Made by a program: the position numbers and the translations under genes. Under the pieces are notes generated by a model that worked only from the letters and a program-made list of their open reading frames with translations, ran no database searches and had not been told where the DNA came from. From JAVBRD01 sp031548365 (GTDB lineage Bacteria > Bacillota > Clostridia > Christensenellales > UBA1750), in NCBI GenBank assembly GCA_031548365.1, contig JAVBRD010000010.1, positions 1 through 64,000 of the forward strand: a stretch of 64,000 nucleotides of DNA. The letters run 5' to 3'. Shown piece after piece: positions 1-8,253 of this stretch. Position 1 is the first letter of the stretch, and each line of letters starts with the position of its first letter.

Positions 1-125
1 CACATCTGCCGGATAAAGCTAAAGTCCACTGCGCGGTCGATCTTCCTGAGCAGATGCCCCTCTGGGATCATCTGCTCTAGTATGACGATCTCCGCTTGCT
101 GTTGTTTGCTTCGATTTCGCAACAT
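1..125 (-). mobile_element. IS1182-family transposase, N-terminal part only (runs off the left edge)
   Basis: Reading the minus strand from the ATG at 125 gives 41 codons before the window ends. The peptide contains MIPEGHLLRKIDRAVDFSFI, the conserved N-terminal block of IS1182-type (DDE) transposases, usually written as V-P-x-x-H-L-L-R-K-I-D-x-x-I-D-F-S-F-I. A GGGTGAGAG ribosome binding site lies just upstream of the ATG. The family normally encodes about 450-550 residues, so most of the gene lies outside the window and its intactness cannot be judged. The terminal inverted repeat should lie somewhere in 126-215, but I could not define it without the other end. Confidence 0.82.
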
Positions 126-218
126 CTCTCTCACCCGTTATCTATTTCGACACCGCTCTCCACCTTTCCTTTTGGTTGGCCGATATAGTTTCAGCCCGCC
201 AACTTCTTTGTCGACGGC

Positions 219-245
219 GCGCCGCGTAGCGGCGCTTTTTGTTTG
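219..245 (+). terminator. Rho-independent terminator
   Basis: A perfect 7-bp stem GCGCCGC / GCGGCGC with loop GTA is followed by TTTTTGTTTG. It points rightward, yet no plus-strand gene precedes it inside the window; the transposase to its left is on the other strand. It probably belonged to a plus-strand gene beyond the left edge, now separated from it by the insertion element. Confidence 0.75.
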
Positions 246-306
246 CGCATGAATGGGCGTGTATGGGGAATACTGGAAGCATCACCGCGTGGATGGGGGG
301 GAGTGA

Positions 307-867
307 ATGGCAGCCATCATCACAGTGTTGGGCGTGCTGGTTTTGATTTCGGTAGTATTGCTCGCACCCCTGCGCGCACGGATAACACTGGATGTGATCG
401 GACTGACTGTGAGCGCCGAGATCAGCATGACGTACGCGGGCGTTTCCTTGCCAAAGGCAAACGCGGATGCGCGTTTAGACCGAGGCGATGTGCTGCGCGC
501 GGGCTTCGGTAAAAAAAAATGGGCACTGAGCAGATCGGACATCTTGGCCGCACAAGCCCCGTGGGGGGACGAACCGCCAATAGCACACGTACAGGACTTG
601 CTCAGGGCCGCGCGGATAGAGTCAATCAGGTTCTTTGGCATTCTGGGCACAGGGAACGCGGCGCTGACGGCCCATGCGGCCTCGTTGGCGATTGCCGTGA
701 TTGCGCCGCTTTTTGCGGCGGTGTCTTCGCGCGTGCGGAGCGCGAGCTGGTCGGTCATTCCGGATTTTTCCCAAACCGTCTTCAGGTGCAACGCATCCTG
801 TATATTTTCCATTCGCCCGGCGCAAGTTATCCACATATGGATCAGGAACCGACGCAAAGGAGACTAA
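307..867 (+). CDS. DUF2953 protein (YtfI-like), sporulation-associated
   Basis: This 186-residue protein begins with a hydrophobic segment (residues 1-20, rich in Val, Leu and Ile), followed by a basic stretch PLRARI, so it is probably membrane anchored. The composition and its place directly before a ytfJ-type gene match the DUF2953 (YtfI) family, whose members sit next to ytfJ in spore formers. Its function is not known. The ATG at 307 follows GGGGGGAGTGA, a strong ribosome binding site. The stop is 4 bases before the next ATG, so the two are very likely co-transcribed. Assignment rests on synteny and the N-terminal anchor more than on any motif. Confidence 0.68.
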   Translation: MAAIITVLGVLVLISVVLLAPLRARITLDVIGLTVSAEISMTYAGVSLPKANADARLDRGDVLRAGFGKKKWALSRSDILAAQAPWGDEPPIAHVQDLLRAARIESIRFFGILGTGNAALTAHAASLAIAVIAPLFAAVSSRVRSASWSVIPDFSQTVFRCNASCIFSIRPAQVIHIWIRNRRKGD

Positions 868-871
868 AAGC

Positions 872-1351
872 ATGGATCATCCCATTGAGAACATGATGCG
901 CACAACGATGGAGAGCATCAAGGACATGGTCGATGTCAACACCGTGATCGGCGATCCCGTCGAGACGGGAAACGGTGATCTCATCATACCCATTTCGCGC
1001 GTGTCATTCGGATTTGTTGCCGGAGGCGGTGAGTACGAAAAGAACGCAAATCAAACGCTAACGCCCCCACCAACGCAAAATCATCCGTTTGCTGGAGGCG
1101 CGGGCGCGGGGGTCACCGTATGCCCGATGGGTTTCCTCGTCGTCTCTAGCGAAGGCGTGCGCATGCTCCCCGCACACTACAACACCGCCGTGGAACGTCT
1201 CATTGAGCTTGCGCCCCAGGTGCTTACCGAGGTCCGCAAGTGGTGTGGCTGCAAAACGGGAAAGGAAGACCCAAGGTGTGAGAAGGACGACCTCGTCATG
1301 ACCGATTCGCAGACACAACCTGATCAGATGCGTGTCAAAGACGAGCTGTAA
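872..1351 (+). CDS. ytfJ: Sporulation protein YtfJ/GerW family
   Basis: This 159-residue protein has the hallmarks of the GerW/YtfJ family: an N-terminal helix MDHPIENMMRTTMESIKDMV, then a V-I-G-D-P-V motif, a glycine-rich centre (FVAGGGEYE and AGGAGAG), and VCPMGFLVV. The family is made in the forespore in Bacillus and is required for germination in some species. ATG 872 is preceded by AAAGGAGA and matches the family N-terminus; longer in-frame starts at 701 overlap the upstream gene. It forms an operon with the DUF2953 gene. The C-terminal tail after residue 130 is charged and poorly conserved. Confidence 0.85.
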   Translation: MDHPIENMMRTTMESIKDMVDVNTVIGDPVETGNGDLIIPISRVSFGFVAGGGEYEKNANQTLTPPPTQNHPFAGGAGAGVTVCPMGFLVVSSEGVRMLPAHYNTAVERLIELAPQVLTEVRKWCGCKTGKEDPRCEKDDLVMTDSQTQPDQMRVKDEL

Positions 1352-1432
1352 ACAACTCCCACAGGGCCAAAACGAATGCCCCCATACCTTTCTTGGAAAC
1401 CTACGGTTACAAGACAGCAAGGGGGCTTTATT

Positions 1433-2110
1433 GTGTCCATAGGCATGATTTTGCTGGTGATCGTAGCGATTCTCGCGATCTTCGGCGTTTTACAACGCGT
1501 GCTTGACCGCATGCGCCTTAACGATCGGCAGGCGCTGATCATGGTGGCAGCCATATTCATCGGCGGGCTGCTACCGGACATCCCGGTGACGCCTATGTTT
1601 TCTATAAACATCGGCGGCGCGCTGATACCTGTGATCATCTGCGTCGTTCTGTTTATCAAGGCCGGAACGGCCAAGGAACGCTTTCGCTCCATCGCGGCGA
1701 GCATTCTGGCGGCTGCGGCGGTGTACGGGTTATCGTACATCATGCCGACGGAGCCTGAGAGTGAGTGGTTTGATGTCAGCTACATTTACGGACCTGTCGC
1801 CGGGCTGATCGCCTACCTGTTTGGGCGCTCGCGCCGTTGCGCCTTTATCGCCGGTGTGATGGGCATATTGCTCGCCGATACCGCTGTCGCCGTCATGATG
1901 AACATGCGTGGAACGCCCATCCCGCTCCGTCTCGGCAGCGCAGGGGCGTTTGACGCGGTGGTCATCTCCGGGCTTCTGGCCGTGCTGCTTGCAGAGGGGA
2001 TAGGCGAGCTGTTGGAGCGCGCGCAAGGCGGCAGCAAGCACACTGATAAAAAGTTTGAGAACGGCGAGTTCGTTGTAGTCGATTCAAAAAAGGAGGGAGA
2101 TCGTTCATGA
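1433..2110 (+). CDS. DUF1614 multi-pass membrane protein
   Basis: This 225-residue protein has about seven hydrophobic segments, for example MILLVIVAILAIFGVL near the start and VVISGLLAVLLAEGIGELL near the end, followed by a hydrophilic tail. Pattern and position next to spoIIP fit the DUF1614 family found beside sporulation genes in Clostridia; the function is unknown. GTG 1433 is chosen because CAAGGGGG lies about 8 bases upstream; in-frame ATG 1376 has no comparable site. The stop overlaps the ATG of spoIIP by four bases (ATGA at 2107-2110), implying translational coupling. Confidence 0.7.
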   Translation: MSIGMILLVIVAILAIFGVLQRVLDRMRLNDRQALIMVAAIFIGGLLPDIPVTPMFSINIGGALIPVIICVVLFIKAGTAKERFRSIAASILAAAAVYGLSYIMPTEPESEWFDVSYIYGPVAGLIAYLFGRSRRCAFIAGVMGILLADTAVAVMMNMRGTPIPLRLGSAGAFDAVVISGLLAVLLAEGIGELLERAQGGSKHTDKKFENGEFVVVDSKKEGDRS

Positions 2111-3348
2111 GAAGAGCGCTTGTGATTTTGCTCTGCTTGATGCTTCTGCCCGTCAGCGCGGCCCGCGCGGACGAGTGGTACGAGACATCCAGCGGCTACT
2201 ACACGGTGCATGGCCCGAGCGGGGATGTGCTGTTCACGTACGCGGGACAAGTTTCCGTAGGGGACGAGTACATCGCCGAGGATAACAAGTATTACCGCAT
2301 CTCATCCGTCAACGGCAGCACGCGCACTGCGACCGCCGAGTTCGTACGCGATGAGAGCATGCCGGAAGCCATGCTGTCCATGCTCTCGAGCCAGAACGGG
2401 AAGGACAAACGGCTCATCGCCATGTACTCGACGCACTCTGACGAGTCCTACGTCCCGACAGACGGCACGGAGTCCAAGGAAAACGGCAAAGGAGGCATAT
2501 ACGACGTTGGCGCAGAGCTGAAAAAAGAGCTCGAGGCGCGAGGCATTGAAGTCATCTACGACGAGACGAACCACCTGCCTCACGATGCGGGCGCGTACAG
2601 AAGAAGCCGTCAAACGGCGGTAAACCTCATCAAGAAGATGCCGGCGGCTGTGATTGATATTCACCGCGACGGTATCCCTGACGCAGGTGAGTATGACAAA
2701 AAAATTGAGGGGGAGGACGCGTCCCGCGTGCGTCTGCTGGTTGGAAGATCAAACCCCAACCGTTCGGCCAACCAGGAGTTTGCAAAGCAACTCAAGTCAA
2801 ACGCGGATAAGAAATATCCAGGCCTCATTAAGGACATTTTCATCGGAAAAGGGAATTACAACCAGGAACTGATGCCGCACTCCATTTTAGTTGAATTTGG
2901 CACGCACACGACCGAAAAAGAGCGCGCGGTTCGATCCACGGCCTTCATGGCCGAGGTTATCGACAGCGTAGTATTCGGCACTAAGTCAGGCGCATCTGGC
3001 GACAACGCGACCAGCGCGCCGAAAACGAGCGTACCCGATAAACCTGCGCCGGATAAAAACAATCCGTCAGCATCGGGCACGCTTCAAACGGGGGAGAGTA
3101 ACGCGCTGCCCCCCGTCGAGCAGCAGTCAGTTGAGACGCCGATTTCGCAATCCAATAAGGGGGCGGGGTCGGGCATTTTGTGGATCGTGGGCGTGTTGGT
3201 GATCGGCGGACTTGCGTTCCTCGGCATTGTCTCATCAAGCAAAGGCCGGTTCGGTTCACGCGTCAAAGCCTTTGGTTCCGAGATCACCGGCGGTCTCATT
3301 GGCAACAGGCGAAAAGACGGAGACGAGGGGCATCGGGACGATCAATAA
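2107..3348 (+). CDS. spoIIP: Stage II sporulation protein P, peptidoglycan amidase
   Basis: SpoIIP is the N-acetylmuramoyl-L-alanine amidase that works with SpoIID and SpoIIM to remove septal peptidoglycan during engulfment. The 413-residue product has a signal peptide (residues 1-21, LLCLMLLPVSAARA) and an amidase domain. Putative zinc ligands are His110 in MYSTHSDESY, His186 in DIHRDG and Glu263 in ILVEFG. A Pro/Ser/Asn-rich linker (about 290-350) leads to a transmembrane helix at about 355-376 (GILWIVGVLVIGGLAFLGIV) and a basic tail. The membrane anchor is therefore C-terminal as well as the N-terminal export signal. It is coupled to the DUF1614 gene and is the last gene of this sporulation block. 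Confidence 0.93.
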   Translation: MRRALVILLCLMLLPVSAARADEWYETSSGYYTVHGPSGDVLFTYAGQVSVGDEYIAEDNKYYRISSVNGSTRTATAEFVRDESMPEAMLSMLSSQNGKDKRLIAMYSTHSDESYVPTDGTESKENGKGGIYDVGAELKKELEARGIEVIYDETNHLPHDAGAYRRSRQTAVNLIKKMPAAVIDIHRDGIPDAGEYDKKIEGEDASRVRLLVGRSNPNRSANQEFAKQLKSNADKKYPGLIKDIFIGKGNYNQELMPHSILVEFGTHTTEKERAVRSTAFMAEVIDSVVFGTKSGASGDNATSAPKTSVPDKPAPDKNNPSASGTLQTGESNALPPVEQQSVETPISQSNKGAGSGILWIVGVLVIGGLAFLGIVSSSKGRFGSRVKAFGSEITGGLIGNRRKDGDEGHRDDQ

Positions 3349-3361
3349 TCCATGCGCTGAG

Positions 3362-3392
3362 AAGGGATCCCCGTTTGGGAATCCCTTTTTAG
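3362..3392 (+). terminator. Terminator after spoIIP
   Basis: AAGGGAT pairs with ATCCCTT, with an inner CCC/GGG pairing and one bulged A, followed by TTTTT. It ends the plus-strand sporulation operon. The remaining bases to 3504 hold no recognisable feature. Confidence 0.8.
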
Positions 3393-3504
3393 TAAATTTG
3401 ACGAATTGCTTGAAGGATATCCAGGGTTTTCGAACATGGAGGGAGACCGCTCACTAAGTTTCATATGTCGGCACGCCGACAGTCTGATTGGTAGCGGCGC
3501 TTCC

Positions 3505-4377
3505 CTAAAATACGCTGAAATATTCCTTGAAAAAGGCGTCCGCATCGACGTCGATGGCGAGCGTGTGCGGGCCATCCTCGGCAAACCGCGTCCATGTAAC
3601 CCCTTCGCCGAAGTTTTCCGAAACGCTGACGTCGACCGTCCCGCGCTTGTACTTGCAGATGGCGGGGTTGAATATGCACGCGCCCGCGAGTGGGTCATGA
3701 AACGTGATTTTCGGCACGTGCTCAAACCACACATCCGCGAAATCGAGCACAGGTGCGAGGAGCGGTATGTTGCGAAAGCGCTTCTTGACCTCCTGTGCGT
3801 CGAGCACGACACGGTTGGTGACATTGAGGCCAAAGGAAACGAGCTCTGCGGGGCGGGCGTCGAAGACGAGTTTGCAAGCGTGCGGGTCGTTGCGTGCGTT
3901 CCATTCGCCGCGCCCGTCGATGTGGGCGGAATCAAAGCGGCCGCACATCAGCACAACCCGTTTGAGCATGGGAATGACGTCGGGATCGGTCGCAAACAGA
4001 AGACCTACATTCGTCATGGGGCCAACCGCGAGCAGCGTGATTTCACCCGGATGCTTTCGGATCGTTTTTCGAAGGAATTCCACTGCAGACTCATCGGGAT
4101 AAACTGTTTCATGAGGCCATTTGTCCAGCTTCTGCGCTTGAGGCGCTCTGGGTTGGATGGACGGGACAAACATTGGCTGTTTCGTCCCGATGATCACGGG
4201 ACAAGTTCTTTTTGCGACGTTGAGCATGGCGCTGACCATGCGCGCGCGAAGCTCTGGTTCCCCGGAGACCGTGGTTACGCCCAACAATTCGCACTTTGGC
4301 TGGGCCAGAAGATATGCAAGGCAGACGGCGTCGTCGATGTCGGAGCCGATGTCGGTGTCAAAAAGGATTTTTTCCAT
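3505..4377 (-). CDS. Inosine/uridine-preferring nucleoside hydrolase family protein
   Basis: This 290-residue protein starts MEKILFDTDIGSDIDDAVCL, the aspartate cluster (D7, D9, D13, D15, D16 region) that binds the catalytic calcium in IunH/RihA-type N-ribohydrolases. The middle VGPMTNVG and the late FHDPLAGA motifs also fit the family, which hydrolyses the N-glycosidic bond of ribonucleosides in salvage. Substrate preference cannot be read from sequence. GGAGGTGAGG precedes ATG 4377. Its start overlaps the 3' end of the GNAT gene by 20 bases, and it is the last gene of the nadK operon. Confidence 0.86.
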   Translation of the reverse strand: MEKILFDTDIGSDIDDAVCLAYLLAQPKCELLGVTTVSGEPELRARMVSAMLNVAKRTCPVIIGTKQPMFVPSIQPRAPQAQKLDKWPHETVYPDESAVEFLRKTIRKHPGEITLLAVGPMTNVGLLFATDPDVIPMLKRVVLMCGRFDSAHIDGRGEWNARNDPHACKLVFDARPAELVSFGLNVTNRVVLDAQEVKKRFRNIPLLAPVLDFADVWFEHVPKITFHDPLAGACIFNPAICKYKRGTVDVSVSENFGEGVTWTRFAEDGPHTLAIDVDADAFFKEYFSVF

Positions 4378-4969
4378 GGTTTGGCCTCACCTCCGTTTTT
4401 AGCAGTTTCTCGTAAACGATGTCCCAACCGCGCGCTTCGCTCTCCATTTTATCTTTAGACTCTGTCTCGGTCATCAAGGGGCGAAATCCCGCGCGCAGGT
4501 ACACGCCGATGGCAACCCAGCTCCACGTTTGCGTGTGCAGAAAAGCACTCGTTTCGCCCAAAGCCGCCATTCTGTGCATCGCTGCAGACACGAGCGCTTT
4601 GCTCAGGCCCTTTCGCTGGTGCTCTTCGCTCACGCCAACCCAGTGCAACTGGCCAATTTGAGTGCTGGAGTTCGGCGGCTTTCCGCTCCACGCGGTCGCC
4701 GTTCCGCAGTACGTGCCGTCGGAGGCGATGGAAAAGAAACACCGCCCTGGCATTTTGCTTTCGTCTGGAAAAGACCGGTTGAACTTCGCGAGGGCGTCCT
4801 CTGCGCGCGCGAACTCACCGCACGACGTTTCGATCTCAGCCCAGCGCACGGCGTCGCCCGCTTGGTAATTCTTGAGTGAATAACTCTCGGGCAAAGGCCA
4901 TGAGGGAAGGTTGTCCATGTCTTCTCTCAACATGCAAAGGTCGATGTAGGGGAGAGATTTGTCAAGCAC
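4358..4969 (-). CDS. GNAT-family N-acetyltransferase
   Basis: A 203-residue acyl-CoA-dependent acetyltransferase. The acetyl-CoA loop is seen in VGVSEEHQRKGLSKALV (R/Q-x-x-G-x-G/S type), followed by SAFLHTQTWSWVAIGVYLRAGF, the usual last strand and helix. The start is taken as GTG 4969: it gives the N-terminus VLDKSLPYIDLCM, the pattern I recall in clostridial relatives, and GGAAGGGCGG lies upstream. ATG 4918 is an alternative with a weaker site. The start overlaps the end of ispG by 8 bases, indicating coupling. The acceptor substrate is unknown. Confidence 0.75.
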   Translation of the reverse strand: MLDKSLPYIDLCMLREDMDNLPSWPLPESYSLKNYQAGDAVRWAEIETSCGEFARAEDALAKFNRSFPDESKMPGRCFFSIASDGTYCGTATAWSGKPPNSSTQIGQLHWVGVSEEHQRKGLSKALVSAAMHRMAALGETSAFLHTQTWSWVAIGVYLRAGFRPLMTETESKDKMESEARGWDIVYEKLLKTEVRPNHGKNPF

Positions 4970-6050
4970 GTGTTTCGCCGCCCTTCCGTTTAAGCGCAAG
5001 CTTGTCAATCTCCACGAGCAGCAAAGGCACGGCTTGCTCAATGGGGATGCTGCGCGGGGGTGCTCCCGAAACGAACAAAGCGCATTTGCCCGACGCTCCG
5101 CCCGCGACGCCGAGATCGGCTTCTCGCGCCTCGCCTGGGCCGTTGACCACACAGCCCATCACCGCCACCGCGATGGGCACGCGAATATGCCGAGTTTTCT
5201 CCTTGATCTCCCGCGCGATGGCGCTCATGTCGTTCTCGCACCGTCCGCATGTCGGGCAAGCGATCATGCGCACGCCGTCGGTCAATAGACCGCAGGCGCG
5301 CAGAATGTCATTCGCGGCCGCTATCTCAGGGATAGGGTCACCCGCGAGGGAGACGCGGATGGTGTCTCCGATGTCGTCAAGGAGGAGTGCGCCCAACCCG
5401 ACGGCGGATAGGGTGCGCCCATCCTCCGGGAGACCCGCCTCCGTAATGCCGATATGCAGAGGATAGTCGCATACGCGCGCGAGAGCACGGTACGCGGCCA
5501 CGGTGCGTTTCGCGTCGCTGGCTTTGACCGAGATCACCGTGTCGGTGAAACCGCGCTTTTCCAGCATGCGGACGTGATCGAGCGCGGATTCTGCGAGCGC
5601 TTCGGCGGTTGGCCCTCCGTGCTTTACAAGCAAGCGTTTTTCTAGCGAACCGCCATTGACGCCAACGCGGATGGGTATACGGTGCGCTTTGACGCAATCG
5701 ACAAGCGCGTCGACCGCGGATTCACCCCCAATGTTGCCCGGGTTGATGCGCAGCTTGGCGACGCCGCTCTCGACAGCTCGTATCGCCAGTTTGACGCTGT
5801 AATGAATGTCGGCGACGAGGGGGACCGGAGATGCGGCCACAAGCGCAGAGACAGCAGCGGCAGCGGCATCGGTGTTGACGGTCATGCGCACAAAATCCGC
5901 GCCGGCATCGGCGAGTGCGTGAATCTGCGCAAGCGTCGCGGTCACATCATGCGTTTGTGTGTTGGTCATGGACTGTACGAGCACACGTGAGCCGCCCCCA
6001 AGCGAAAGCGCTCCAACGGAGACCCTGCGTGTGTTTTTATTTGTGGTCAT
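4962..6050 (-). CDS. ispG: 4-hydroxy-3-methylbut-2-enyl diphosphate synthase (flavodoxin)
   Basis: IspG (GcpE) catalyses the reductive ring opening of methylerythritol cyclodiphosphate in the non-mevalonate isoprenoid pathway. The 362-residue protein has the N-terminal VQSMTNTQTHD block, a TIM-barrel body, and the C-terminal [4Fe-4S] ligands in CPTCGRC and MGCVVNGPGEA. ATG 6050 overlaps the recN stop by four bases (ATGA), so ispG is translationally coupled to recN. Two other isoprenoid genes, dxs and ispA, lie about 50 kb away in this window. Confidence 0.96.
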   Translation of the reverse strand: MTTNKNTRRVSVGALSLGGGSRVLVQSMTNTQTHDVTATLAQIHALADAGADFVRMTVNTDAAAAAVSALVAASPVPLVADIHYSVKLAIRAVESGVAKLRINPGNIGGESAVDALVDCVKAHRIPIRVGVNGGSLEKRLLVKHGGPTAEALAESALDHVRMLEKRGFTDTVISVKASDAKRTVAAYRALARVCDYPLHIGITEAGLPEDGRTLSAVGLGALLLDDIGDTIRVSLAGDPIPEIAAANDILRACGLLTDGVRMIACPTCGRCENDMSAIAREIKEKTRHIRVPIAVAVMGCVVNGPGEAREADLGVAGGASGKCALFVSGAPPRSIPIEQAVPLLLVEIDKLALKRKGGETRA

Positions 6051-7768
6051 GCGTTTTCTCCCTTGATTTTCCGCGCGGCTTTGAGCATTTCGCCCGCATG
6101 CTCGCGCGCGCTCGCGGTGACATCGTCCGAGCCCCCAACCAGCCGCGCAATCTCAAGCACGCGCCCCTCGTCATCAAGAGTTCGGACATGGGTGCCTGTT
6201 CGCTCGCCGATTGTTTTTTTTTCCACGAGCAAATGATGGTCGCCCAGCGCAGCGATCTGCGGGGAGTGCGTGACACATAGCACCTGCCTGTCGAGCCCGA
6301 TCTGCGCCATCTTCTCGCCGACCACGTGTGCCATGCGGCCCGATATGCCCGTGTCGATCTCGTCAAATATGAGCGTGGAGACGTCGCTGTTCTGCGCGCC
6401 AATGCTCTTGAGTGCGAGCATGATCCGCGACATCTCGCCACCGGACGCCGTGCGTGAAAGCGCCTTAAGCGGCTCCCCTGCGTTGACGGCAATCAGGAAA
6501 CGAACTTTGTCCCAGCCGTCGGCGGAGACGGATGCATCACCATCCTTCGCGTTCTCAGTGGAGATGATCTCCACCTCGAATCGCGCGCGGGGCATGCCCA
6601 GATCCTGAAGCTGCCCCAACACTTTTTTTTCAAACGAGCGGGCGTACGCCACGCGCGCCGTTGTTAAGCGCGCGCAAGCGGCGCACAGGCGTTCAAAACG
6701 CTTGGCACGCTCAAGCGCAAGCTTGCGCTGGCGTTCTTCCCCGCCCTCGAGCGCGTCCAGTTTCTCCTTGGCATTTTCGCAGAATTGAATCACCGACGAG
6801 ATGTCCGCGCCGTACTTGCGCTTGATGCGGTTGATCTCGTCGATGCGGTTCTCAACCCGCTCCGCTTCGCCGGGGTCAACTCCTTCGCGGTCCGAGCGAA
6901 TGGAGCGCAAACGTTCGCTCGCGTCTTCGGCGAGGTAGTATGCCTCGCGAACGCGAGCGGCGCAGGTCTTAAAGTCCTCTTCCAGGTCGGCGATACCGTC
7001 AAGCGCCGTCATCGCTTGCGAGAGCGCTTCAATCGCGGACAACTGACGGTTTTTGCCTGCGTACATCAGCCCGTAAGCGTCGTCAAGCGCGGAAGTGATT
7101 TTACTGGCATTTCGTAAAACGACCCTGCGCGAGGCAAGCTTTTCGTCCTCGCCGGGCTTCAGTTTGGCTGCGGTTATCTCATCGATTTGATAGCGGAGCA
7201 TGTCAATCTGGCGTTCGCGCTCCTCGGGCGTTCCGGCCTCGGCCTCCATTTGCCGCACGATCTCCCGGTGCGCGGAGTATGCGGCTGCGACTTCATGTTT
7301 GATGATAACAAGATCATTCCCAGCGAATCCGTCGAGGAAACGAAGGTGACGCGCGTCCTCAAGCAGGAACTGGTGCTCATGCTGGCCGTGCATGTCAACC
7401 AGATGGGCAGTGATTTCCTTGAGCTGGCTGAGGGTCGCGAGCGACCCGGCGATTCTGCACATACCGCGCCCCGACGCTGCGAACTCGCGCGATACGGGGA
7501 GGAGGCCATCCTCGGGCGCGTAACCGAGCTCACCGAGCAAGGCGAGCAAGTGCTCTGGTACATCAAAAATTGCGTCGACCTGCGCGCGGTCGGCGCTCGA
7601 ACGGATCATCTCGCGATCGGCGCGCCCCCCGAGCACAAAGCCGATGGCGTCAATAAGTATGGACTTGCCCGCGCCCGTTTCGCCGGTCAACACCGTCAGT
7701 CCGGGCGAAAGCGAGAGCCGTAGCGACTCAATGAGTGCCACGTTCTTGATGCTCAGCTCCAGCAGCAT
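6047..7768 (-). CDS. recN: DNA repair protein RecN
   Basis: RecN is an SMC-like ATPase that acts early in double-strand break repair. The 573-residue protein starts MLLELSIKNVALIESL, with Walker A GETGAGKS at residues 29-36, a central coiled-coil region rich in Glu, Arg and Ala, the ABC signature TASGGEMSRIMLALK, and Walker B TLIFDEIDTGISG. ATG 7768 is preceded by GGGAGGG; the in-frame extension to 7876 is ignored because it reads through the intergenic gap and argR. The argR-recN order is the usual Firmicutes arrangement. Confidence 0.96.
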   Translation of the reverse strand: MLLELSIKNVALIESLRLSLSPGLTVLTGETGAGKSILIDAIGFVLGGRADREMIRSSADRAQVDAIFDVPEHLLALLGELGYAPEDGLLPVSREFAASGRGMCRIAGSLATLSQLKEITAHLVDMHGQHEHQFLLEDARHLRFLDGFAGNDLVIIKHEVAAAYSAHREIVRQMEAEAGTPEERERQIDMLRYQIDEITAAKLKPGEDEKLASRRVVLRNASKITSALDDAYGLMYAGKNRQLSAIEALSQAMTALDGIADLEEDFKTCAARVREAYYLAEDASERLRSIRSDREGVDPGEAERVENRIDEINRIKRKYGADISSVIQFCENAKEKLDALEGGEERQRKLALERAKRFERLCAACARLTTARVAYARSFEKKVLGQLQDLGMPRARFEVEIISTENAKDGDASVSADGWDKVRFLIAVNAGEPLKALSRTASGGEMSRIMLALKSIGAQNSDVSTLIFDEIDTGISGRMAHVVGEKMAQIGLDRQVLCVTHSPQIAALGDHHLLVEKKTIGERTGTHVRTLDDEGRVLEIARLVGGSDDVTASAREHAGEMLKAARKIKGENA

Positions 7769-7787
7769 TGGCCCTCCCGCGTTTTCG

Positions 7788-8252
7788 TCAGCTAAGGCGC
7801 GCGAGTTCTCTGAATCGCGCCTCCACCGCGGCGATGCTAGCTTGCTCGTTGATGGCAATGAACATGGTGTTGTCACCTGCGATTGTGCCGATGACCTCTT
7901 TCCACTGCAGCATATCGACCGCTTCAGCAGCCGCGTTCGCGCTGCCCGAGAGTGTTTTGATGACGACGATGTTGCCCGTGTGTGTGATGGAGACGACGGA
8001 ATCGGCGAAAATCCGGCTCAAGCGATCGGTCATTTTTTTCTCGCCAGCGTCAGGCGTCGCGTACTTGTACGCCGCGTTTTGTCCCAGGATCTTAACGAGC
8101 CTTAATTCTTTGATGTCACGTGAAACCGTCGCCTGCGTAGCCTGAAAGCCCCTCGCGACAAGCGCGAGCGCAAGCTGCTCCTGCGTCTGGATATCCTCCT
8201 GCTCAACGAGGCGAACGATGACAGCTTGTCGTTCTGCTTTGCTTTCGTTCAT
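7788..8252 (-). CDS. argR: Arginine repressor ArgR/AhrC
   Basis: This 154-residue protein has the N-terminal winged helix-turn-helix of arginine repressors (MNESKAERQAVIVRLVEQ, then TQATVSRDIKELRL) and the C-terminal hexamerisation and arginine-binding domain, with GTIAGDNTMFIAI matching the G-T-I-A-G-D-D-T block. It is expected to control arginine biosynthesis and catabolism, though no arginine genes are in the window. ATG 8252 lies one base from the nadK stop, so it is probably coupled to nadK. In Firmicutes argR is commonly found in this housekeeping cluster. Confidence 0.95.
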   Translation of the reverse strand: MNESKAERQAVIVRLVEQEDIQTQEQLALALVARGFQATQATVSRDIKELRLVKILGQNAAYKYATPDAGEKKMTDRLSRIFADSVVSITHTGNIVVIKTLSGSANAAAEAVDMLQWKEVIGTIAGDNTMFIAINEQASIAAVEARFRELARLS

Positions 8253-8253
8253 G

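Noticed and set aside
3406..4458. 350-residue plus-strand frame opposite the nucleoside hydrolase gene
   Set aside because: The minus strand encodes a clear hydrolase with catalytic motifs and ribosome binding site; the plus frame shows none.
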